Origin: Quadrisphaera sp.
Lineage (GTDB): Bacteria > Actinomycetota > Actinomycetes > Actinomycetales > Quadrisphaeraceae
Reading direction: 5' to 3'
DNA length: 38,879 nucleotides
Assembly: GCA_029257185.1 (NCBI GenBank)
Contig: JARICT010000128.1
Span: forward strand, 1-38,879
Both the position numbers and the translations under genes were made by a program. The notes beneath the pieces were generated by a model. The model saw only the letters and a program-made list of their open reading frames with translations. It ran no database searches and was not told the DNA's origin. Positions 33,684 to 38,879 of the stretch are shown piece after piece (the first letter of the stretch is position 1; the number at the start of each line of letters is the position of its first letter).

Positions 33684-34439
33684 TCAGGAGGCGGTCAGGA
33701 TGCGTCTGCGCCACGCCACCATCGACGCCGCGGTGATGGCGGTGAAGCCCACGGCCAGCAGCGTGTAGAGGGGGCGGAACACCCCCGGCCACCCCAGCGT
33801 CGCCAGCACCAGGCACCAGGCCCCGTAGTCCGCCGGCAGCGCCGCGAGGGAGCGGGCCAGCCCGCGAGCCCCCGCCCGGCCGCCTCGCGCCCCCGGGTCC
33901 GCCGCGACGGCCGCCTGCCCGTCGCGGCCACCGGCCAGGCGGGTGAGGTGGTCGTTGAGGATGATCGTGAAGAACCACGTGGACGCCACCGCGGAGAAGC
34001 CCAGCGGCACCAGCAGCCACGGCCCGTCCACGCCCGCGCGCCAGGCGCCCACCGCCACCGCCAGGTGGACCGTGGCGATCTTCGCCGCGTCCACCACGTG
34101 GTCCAGCCACTCGCCGGCCACCGAGCCCCCGCCCCGCAGCCGGGCCAGCTGCCCGTCCGCGGCGTCCAGGGCGTACCCCAGCACCAGCAGCGCCGCGACC
34201 ACCGCCCCCCACCACCACGCGCCCGCCGGCGCGAGCGCGATCGCGGCGATGCCCGCGAACGTCGCCACCGCCGAGACCGCGGTGACCTGGTCCGGGGTGG
34301 CTCCCGCCAGGTGGGCCAGCGCGGCGAGCCGGCGACCGAGCGGCCGGTTGACCAGGCGGGAGTACAGCGGGGCGCCGCGGGTGGTCTTCTGCGCGGCGGC
34401 CAGCGCCGCCACCAGCTCGGGGTAGGTGCGGTGGGTCAC
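33684..34439 (-). CDS. CDP-alcohol phosphatidyltransferase family protein
   Basis: Membrane enzyme of 251 residues that transfers a phospho-alcohol from a CDP-linked donor. The family motif D-x2-D-G-x2-A-R-x8-G-x3-D-x3-D is complete in LDAADGQLARLRGG through GEWLDHVVDA. About five or six hydrophobic helices surround it (WWWGAVVAALLVLGYA, LLVPLGFSAVASTWFF). The GTG start at 34439 overlaps the stop of the DUF4012 gene (GTGA), matching the coupling pattern in this locus; a GTG nine bases upstream is possible. Acceptor could be a lipid or an inositol/glycerol-type headgroup; context suggests surface polymer synthesis. Confidence 0.9.
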   Translation of the reverse strand: MTHRTYPELVAALAAAQKTTRGAPLYSRLVNRPLGRRLAALAHLAGATPDQVTAVSAVATFAGIAAIALAPAGAWWWGAVVAALLVLGYALDAADGQLARLRGGGSVAGEWLDHVVDAAKIATVHLAVAVGAWRAGVDGPWLLVPLGFSAVASTWFFTIILNDHLTRLAGGRDGQAAVAADPGARGGRAGARGLARSLAALPADYGAWCLVLATLGWPGVFRPLYTLLAVGFTAITAASMVAWRRRILTAS

Positions 34440-36256
34440 CGAGCGCACGGTGCCACGTCGGCGCTGGCCGGCCTGACCATCGTCGGCACCACCACGTCCT
34501 CCAGCGGGGGGCCGCCGACCAGCGCCGTGACGTCGACGTCCTCGCCGCGCGGCAGGTCCACGTCGAACCGGGACCAGCGCCACCGGGCCTCGGTGCCGGA
34601 CGCGGTGCCCACCGGGGCCCCCGCGACCTCGACCGCGTCCACGCCGACCGCACCGCCCGGGCCGTCAGCACCGCCGACGCCGTCGCCGCCGACGTACAGC
34701 GCCACCTGCACGGTGTGCGTGGTCGGCGCTGCCCCCGGCAGCTTGCTGGCGACGTAGGGGGGCACCTGCTCCGGCGCGTCGTTGCGCAGCGTCAGGGCGA
34801 GCGACGCGGGCGCGGCCCCGGAGGGGCACGTCGTCGCCGCGGTGAGGGTGAGGAAGTAGTCGAGCTTCGAGCCGTCCACGTTGGTCAGGTGCACCCGCGC
34901 CGACCCCGGCTCGGGGGCGGGCAGCGCGCCGGCGAGCCCGGCGCCGGAGAGGACCGCCTGCAGGTCCTCGTCGGGGCTCCACGCCAGCACGTGGCCGCCG
35001 CTGGCCGCGCGGGCCACCCCGGCCAGCGTCGCCGGGGTCAGCGCGCCGTCGCCCAGGGCGCGCGTGAAGACCGTGCCGACCACGGTGGAGAGGTAGGCGT
35101 TGCGGGCGTCGTCACCGGCGACCTCGAGGTAGGTCCGGCGCAGCAGCACGTCCACCACGGTGTCCGCGCTGATCGCCGGCCCCCCGGGCACCTCGAGGGT
35201 GGTGTCGCCGAGCAGGGGCGCCATGCCCTGCGGGTCCACGGCGACGACGGCGTCCGGCTCCGGGCGCCCCAGGGAGACCCACGCGCCGGCCAGCAGCGGG
35301 GCGGCGACGGTGAAGTCGGGGGAGAGGTTCGCGTTCGACAGCCGCACCGGCCCGTCGCCGTAGACGGCGCGCTGCTCCTCGCCCAGGCTCGCGGCGGGCG
35401 CGCGCACCGCGGTGAGGTCGTCGTTGGCGCCGACCTCGGTCAGCTCCACGCGTCCGTCGTCCACGCTCAGCGACGCCCACGTCCCGAGCAGCCCCCCGGT
35501 GGGCCGCAGCTCCGCGGGGTTCTGGAACACGACGAGGTAGTCGCGGGGGCCGTCGGCCCCCAGCGCGCCGGGGGCCGACGCCAGCGCGGGATCGGCGCGG
35601 GCCACGGCGCGCGCCAGGTCGCGGATGCCGCTGCGGGCCGCGGCGACGTCCTCGCGGAGCGCCCGGGGGAAGCGGCCGGGGTCGACGGCGGCCGCGCGCG
35701 CATCGGCGCCGCCCAGCGCGGCGCTGGCCCGGTGGACCACGGCGCCGGCCTCGGTCAGCGCGGTGACGTCGACGCTGCCGTCCTCGCGCAGCAGCCCCGG
35801 ACCAGGCGCGCGCCCAGGCCCGTCACCAGCCCCGTCACCAGCCCCGTCACCGCCGGCGGCGAGACGGTCCACGGCCTCGAGCACGGGCACCGCGCCGTCG
35901 CCCACCGCGGTGTCCGCAGCGGCGGTCAGCGCCCGCGCGTCGCTCAGCAGCGGTCCGGTGACCGGCAGGTGGCTGGCCAGGCGCAGCGGCAGGGCGTCGG
36001 CCCGCTCGTGCGCCCGCTCCGCGGCCACCGCGGCGGAGCGGGCGGCGGCCAGCGCGCCGGACGTCTGGCCCGACCCCAGCGAGGAGGTGACGTCCCGGGC
36101 GCGGTCCGCCGCCACCTGCGCGGCGCTGCCCACGGCGGCGAGGGCGATGCCGGCCCACACGAGGAGGACGAGGACGAGGGCCCCGGCCAGCAGGAGCGCC
36201 GCGCCGAGGCGGCGGCGCCACGGCGGGGGCGGCGCGTCGCTCGGCTCGGAGGGCAC
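34436..36256 (-). CDS. DUF4012 domain protein
   Basis: 606 residues. One N-terminal membrane helix (about 18-42: ALLLAGALVLVLLVWAGIALA), then a helical region with many Ala residues, then the DUF4012 hallmark YLVVFQNPAELRPTGGLLG (about residues 240-258), which resembles a LytR-type or secreted beta-rich module. Later segments include DPQGMAPLLGDTTLEV and YLSTVVGTVFTRAL, and the C-terminal third is beta-rich. A 12-bp repeat (about 35818-35850) encodes GAGDGAGDG. DUF4012 genes are often found in actinobacterial polysaccharide loci, but no reaction is established. GTG 36256 has AGGG 7 nt upstream. Confidence 0.85.
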   Translation of the reverse strand: MPSEPSDAPPPPWRRRLGAALLLAGALVLVLLVWAGIALAAVGSAAQVAADRARDVTSSLGSGQTSGALAAARSAAVAAERAHERADALPLRLASHLPVTGPLLSDARALTAAADTAVGDGAVPVLEAVDRLAAGGDGAGDGAGDGPGRAPGPGLLREDGSVDVTALTEAGAVVHRASAALGGADARAAAVDPGRFPRALREDVAAARSGIRDLARAVARADPALASAPGALGADGPRDYLVVFQNPAELRPTGGLLGTWASLSVDDGRVELTEVGANDDLTAVRAPAASLGEEQRAVYGDGPVRLSNANLSPDFTVAAPLLAGAWVSLGRPEPDAVVAVDPQGMAPLLGDTTLEVPGGPAISADTVVDVLLRRTYLEVAGDDARNAYLSTVVGTVFTRALGDGALTPATLAGVARAASGGHVLAWSPDEDLQAVLSGAGLAGALPAPEPGSARVHLTNVDGSKLDYFLTLTAATTCPSGAAPASLALTLRNDAPEQVPPYVASKLPGAAPTTHTVQVALYVGGDGVGGADGPGGAVGVDAVEVAGAPVGTASGTEARWRWSRFDVDLPRGEDVDVTALVGGPPLEDVVVPTMVRPASADVAPCAR

Positions 36257-36344
36257 CGGGCCACCCTGTCACCGCCGCGCGGCCCGAAGCGGGACGTGAG
36301 GGCGCGAGGTGAGGGCCGGCAGCGAGGATCGGCAGCGCGGACGG

Positions 36345-36359
36345 GGCGCGGGTCGCGCC
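36345..36359 (-). terminator. Possible terminator of the DUF6197-like gene
   Basis: GGCGCG (36345-36350) and CGCGCC (36354-36359) form a 6-bp stem with a 3-nt loop four bases past the stop codon of the minus-strand gene. No T-run; G+C richness makes chance stems frequent, so support is modest. Confidence 0.3.
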
Positions 36360-36362
36360 GGG

Positions 36363-37019
36363 TCAGGCGGGCAGCGCGCCTCGGACGTGGCCCTCGGCGG
36401 TGCGCAGCGCGCCCACCACCTCGTCGCGGCGGCGGCTCCCGGCGTCGTTCCAGCGGGTGAGGTCGCGCACCCGCGCGCGGTGCACCTCGGGGGCGCACGC
36501 GCGTCCCGGGCGGACCGGGACGCCGGAGACGCTCTGCCACACCACGTCGAGCGAGCGCCCGGTGAGCTGGGAGGACACCCGTGAGAGCCCGGCGCCGTGG
36601 ACCACCGCGCCCACCAGGCAGGCACCGGTCACGTCGTCGTCGGTGACGACGGTCAGCGACCCGGACGAGACGGTGCGCGCGTCCTCGCCGGTGCCCACCC
36701 GCAGCCACGCGCCGCGCACCCACCCGCGCTCCACGAGCGCGGCGGCCGCGGCGAGCACGTCGGCCATGTGGTGCAGCTCGGCCCGCCGGGCGGCGGCCAG
36801 CTCCGCGGAGCGAAGGTCGGCGAGAGCCTGCCGACGGGCCCGGCGCTCGCCGCGGCGCTGCCGCCATGGGGGCCACGGAGGCCGCGGAGGCCGAGGGGGC
36901 GCCGGCGGGGCGAGGGCGTGCGGGGTCCCGGGTTGTCCGGGGGCCCGCTCGACGTCGAGGGGAGCGCGGTGAGCCTCGTCGGCCTCGACCGGCACGCTCG
37001 GGGGAGCGATCGGGGGCAT
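36363..37019 (-). CDS. DUF6197-like hypothetical protein
   Basis: 218 residues, no membrane segment. The N-terminal 75 residues are Pro/Arg-rich (APPRPPRPPWPPWRQRRGE). The C-terminal part has ADVLAAAAALVERGWVRGAW, TGACLVGAVVHGAGL and VRDLTRWNDAGSRRRDEVV. That pattern (aromatic-Gly after a helical stretch, a CxxGA segment, and a WND motif followed by a helix) is that of the actinobacterial DUF6197 family, as far as I can judge by eye. ATG 37019 has GGAGG 5 nt upstream. Role unknown; it looks unrelated to the EPS genes beside it. Confidence 0.65.
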   Translation of the reverse strand: MPPIAPPSVPVEADEAHRAPLDVERAPGQPGTPHALAPPAPPRPPRPPWPPWRQRRGERRARRQALADLRSAELAAARRAELHHMADVLAAAAALVERGWVRGAWLRVGTGEDARTVSSGSLTVVTDDDVTGACLVGAVVHGAGLSRVSSQLTGRSLDVVWQSVSGVPVRPGRACAPEVHRARVRDLTRWNDAGSRRRDEVVGALRTAEGHVRGALPA

Positions 37020-37138
37020 GCGCACCTCCGCGCGGACGTCGGGCGGCTGGTCGCCGGCGGGCTGCCGGCTCCACCAGCCATCATGCGCGCCCGAAGGCGC
37101 CTTGTCACCACGTGCTGCGCGTCGCCGGCGCTGCCGCG

Positions 37139-37166
37139 TTGACCGTCGACGAGCGCCCGGTATACG
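37139..37166 (+). promoter_or_regulatory. Promoter of the metQ-metN operon
   Basis: TTGACC (37139-37144) is followed after 16 bp by TATACG (37161-37166); shifting by two gives TACGTT with an 18-bp spacer. Either way the expected transcription start is about 37172-37176, exactly where the riboswitch begins. The earlier part of the 299-nt gap (37020-37138) shows no gene or clear signal. Confidence 0.6.
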
Positions 37167-37175
37167 TTTCGCGCA

Positions 37176-37295
37176 GGTCATGAGTGGCAGCGCCAAGCCT
37201 CAGCTTGCTGTCCGGCAACCCCCGTCCGCGGTGGGGTGCCCTGGGTGACGACCTGGTCGGGGGACGCACCCCGGCAAGCGCGGCTCCACGGAGCC
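37176..37295 (+). promoter_or_regulatory. SAM-IV riboswitch
   Basis: The sequence from GGTCATGAGTGGCAGCG through CAAGC-ctca-GCTTG, GTCCGGCAACC, GCGGTGGGGTGCCC, GGGTGACGACC and CCCGGCAAGCGCGG follows the actinobacterial SAM-IV aptamer core and its downstream pseudoknot-forming part. P1 pairs GGTC with GACC; P3 is the CAAGC/GCTTG hairpin. Downstream, GGCTCC (37282-37287) can pair with GGAGCC at 37290-37295 or with GGAGCC covering the Shine-Dalgarno (37308-37313). This suggests a translational on/off switch for the methionine transporter genes. The class is assigned from memory of the consensus. Confidence 0.85.
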
Positions 37296-37318
37296 CTGAC
37301 TTCTCGAGGAGCCCCACC

Positions 37319-38305
37319 ATGTCCACCGCCGAGCACCCCTCCCTGCCGCAGCGCCCGCAACGGTCCCGCAAGGGCCTCGTGGCCGCGGTCGTCGCGGTCG
37401 TCGTGGTCGCGCTCGTGATCGCCGCGATCGCCCTGACCCGCGGCGGCAGCGCGTCCGCCTCGGGGGAGGACGAGGGCGGCGCCGCGAGCCCCGCCGCGTC
37501 GTCGGGCGAGGAGACCGTGACCATCGGCGTCGCGGACGAGGCGCTGCCCTACTGGAAGACGTACACGGCGCTGGCGGAGTCCGAGCTGGGCGTGGAGGTC
37601 GAGCTCGTCAACTTCGCGGACTACAGCCTGCCGAACCCCGCGCTGGCGCAGGAGCAGATCGACATCAACCAGTTCCAGCACATCCAGTACCTCGCGGACT
37701 ACAACACCACCGCCGACGACGACCTCCAGCCCATCGGCGCCACCGCGGTCTACCCGCTGCCGCTGTACTCCACGACCGTGGACGCTCCCGAGGGCTTCGC
37801 CGACGGCGCGAAGATTGCCATCCCCAACGACGCGGTGAACGAGGCCAGGGCGCTGCTCACCCTCCAGTCCGCCAACCTGCTCACCCTGGAGGGCGGCGGC
37901 GACGCGTTCTCCACCAGCGCCGACATCGAGGACCAGAAGGTCGACGTGGTGCCGGTCGACGCCTCCCAGACGGCGAACGCGCTGCAGAGCGGCTCGGCCC
38001 AGGGCGCCATCGTCAACAACAACTTCGCCACCGCCGCGGGGCTGCCGCCGACCGACGTGGTCTTCGACGTCGACCCGGCCGGCAAGGAGTCCTCGCCCTA
38101 CGTCAACCTCTTCGTGACGCGCAAGGCCGACGCCGAGAACACGACCTACCGGGACCTCGCCGAGCTCTTCCAGGACCCGGCCGTCCAGGAGAAGTTCCTC
38201 CAGGACTACCCCGACGCCGTGGTGAGCGAGACCAGCGCGCAGGACCTCCAGGCCGAGCTGGCCCAGGTGGAGAAGGACGCGAAGAAGGCCGCGACGACCT
38301 CGTGA
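37319..38305 (+). CDS. metQ: MetQ-like methionine ABC transporter substrate-binding protein
   Basis: Extracytoplasmic binding protein of 328 residues for D/L-methionine import. The NlpA/MetQ domain (about 66-320) has TIGVADEALPYWKTYTALAE, VELVNFADYSLPNPALAQEQ, DINQFQHIQYLADYN, KIAIPNDAVNEARALLTLQ and AIVNNNFATAAGL. The N-terminus is a membrane segment (about 19-40: GLVAAVVAVVVVALVIAAIA) with no lipobox cysteine, so it is a membrane-anchored form, not a lipoprotein. ATG 37319 has AGGAG 7 nt upstream. The SAM-IV riboswitch upstream supports methionine as the ligand. The stop overlaps the metN start as GTGA. Confidence 0.92.
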   Translation: MSTAEHPSLPQRPQRSRKGLVAAVVAVVVVALVIAAIALTRGGSASASGEDEGGAASPAASSGEETVTIGVADEALPYWKTYTALAESELGVEVELVNFADYSLPNPALAQEQIDINQFQHIQYLADYNTTADDDLQPIGATAVYPLPLYSTTVDAPEGFADGAKIAIPNDAVNEARALLTLQSANLLTLEGGGDAFSTSADIEDQKVDVVPVDASQTANALQSGSAQGAIVNNNFATAAGLPPTDVVFDVDPAGKESSPYVNLFVTRKADAENTTYRDLAELFQDPAVQEKFLQDYPDAVVSETSAQDLQAELAQVEKDAKKAATTS

Positions 38306-38879
38306 CGGCGATCGTCGAGCTCGAGGGGGTCTCCAAGCGGTACGTGCGCGCGGGCAGCGCCACCCCCGTGGTGGCCGTCGACGACGTCACCCTGTCCGTC
38401 GAGACCGGTGAGGTCCTCGCCGTGGTCGGCTACTCCGGGGCGGGCAAGTCCACGCTGGTGCGCCTGGTCAACGCCCTGGAGAAGCCCACCGCGGGCCGGG
38501 TGCGGGTGGCGGGCAAGGAGCTCACCGCGATGAGCGAGCGCGAGCTGCGGGCCGAGCGCGCGCGCATCGGCATGATCTTCCAGCGGTTCAACCTGTTCCG
38601 CTCGCGCAGCGTCGCCGGCAACGTCGAGTACCCGCTGAAGGTCGCCGGCGTCGACAAGGCCCAGCGGGATCGCCGCGTCGCCGAGCTGCTCGACTTCGTG
38701 GGCCTGCTCGACAAGGCCCACTCCTACCCCGAGCAGCTCTCCGGCGGGCAGCAGCAGCGCGTGGGCATCGCCCGGGCGCTGGCCACGAGCCCGCCGCTGC
38801 TGCTCGCCGACGAGGCGACCAGCGCGCTGGACCCGGAGACCACCACGGAGGTGCTGAACCTGCTGCGCCAGGTCAACCG
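38302..38879 (+). CDS. metN: Methionine ABC transporter ATP-binding protein MetN (3' end cut by window edge)
   Basis: ATPase subunit of the methionine importer; 192 residues visible. Walker A VVGYSGAGKSTL, Q-loop GMIFQRFNLF, signature LSGGQQQRVGIARAL and Walker B LLLADEATSALDPET are all present and close to MetN of other bacteria. The C-terminal NIL regulatory domain and the MetI permease gene would lie beyond the window. GTG start overlaps the metQ stop (GTGA), so both are under the SAM-IV switch. Confidence 0.95.
   Translation, partial: MTAIVELEGVSKRYVRAGSATPVVAVDDVTLSVETGEVLAVVGYSGAGKSTLVRLVNALEKPTAGRVRVAGKELTAMSERELRAERARIGMIFQRFNLFRSRSVAGNVEYPLKVAGVDKAQRDRRVAELLDFVGLLDKAHSYPEQLSGGQQQRVGIARALATSPPLLLADEATSALDPETTTEVLNLLRQVN

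Overview
The window is very G+C-rich, uses many GTG starts, and contains the tRNA-Gln - glmU - prs - rplY - pth block typical of Actinobacteria. It also has a SAM-IV type riboswitch and an LAxTG sorting signal. Together these point to an actinobacterium, plausibly Kineosporiaceae-like (Kineococcus, Quadrisphaera or Pseudokineococcus relatives). The family assignment is inference.

Layout. 1-1537: a partial TetR regulator divergent from a double-hotdog thioesterase. 1612-5738: housekeeping block (tRNA-Gln, glmU, prs, rplY, pth). 5806-21457: a cell-surface region with one LAxTG sortase substrate, three small membrane-anchored proteins sharing a C-terminal beta-sandwich domain, and four large secreted proteins. 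The large proteins are built from an exchangeable set of modules (beta-propeller, Fn3-like, LamG, right-handed beta-helix, C-terminal jellyroll-like domain). A GT2 glycosyltransferase coupled to one of them and a CWB2 cell-wall-binding protein also lie here. 21472-36256: an exopolysaccharide locus with GT4-type glycosyltransferases, a GNAT gene split by a palindromic element, a PAS-GGDEF diguanylate cyclase, a Wzx-like flippase, a Wzy-like ligase/polymerase, a Wzz/BY-kinase, a low-molecular-weight tyrosine phosphatase, a TagD-like cytidylyltransferase, a CDP-alcohol phosphatidyltransferase and a DUF4012 protein. 36363-38879: a DUF6197-like protein, then a SAM-IV riboswitch controlling a MetQ-like binding protein and a MetN ATPase that runs off the end.

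How the genes may work together. The EPS genes form several minus-strand transcription units joined by 4-nt GTGA overlaps and could make, flip, polymerise and length-control a surface polymer. The CDP-activated alcohol chemistry suggests a phospho-polyol or lipid part. The secreted modular proteins lack their own anchors and are encoded next to small membrane-anchored partners, so they may be matrix or adhesin proteins displayed with that polymer. A set of TNAC-N5-GTNA inverted repeats resembling the BldD operator sits in the promoter regions of the diguanylate cyclase, the lead EPS glycosyltransferase and three surface-protein regions. This suggests, without proving it, a c-di-GMP-linked regulon. 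No CRISPR array, transposase or phage gene was seen.
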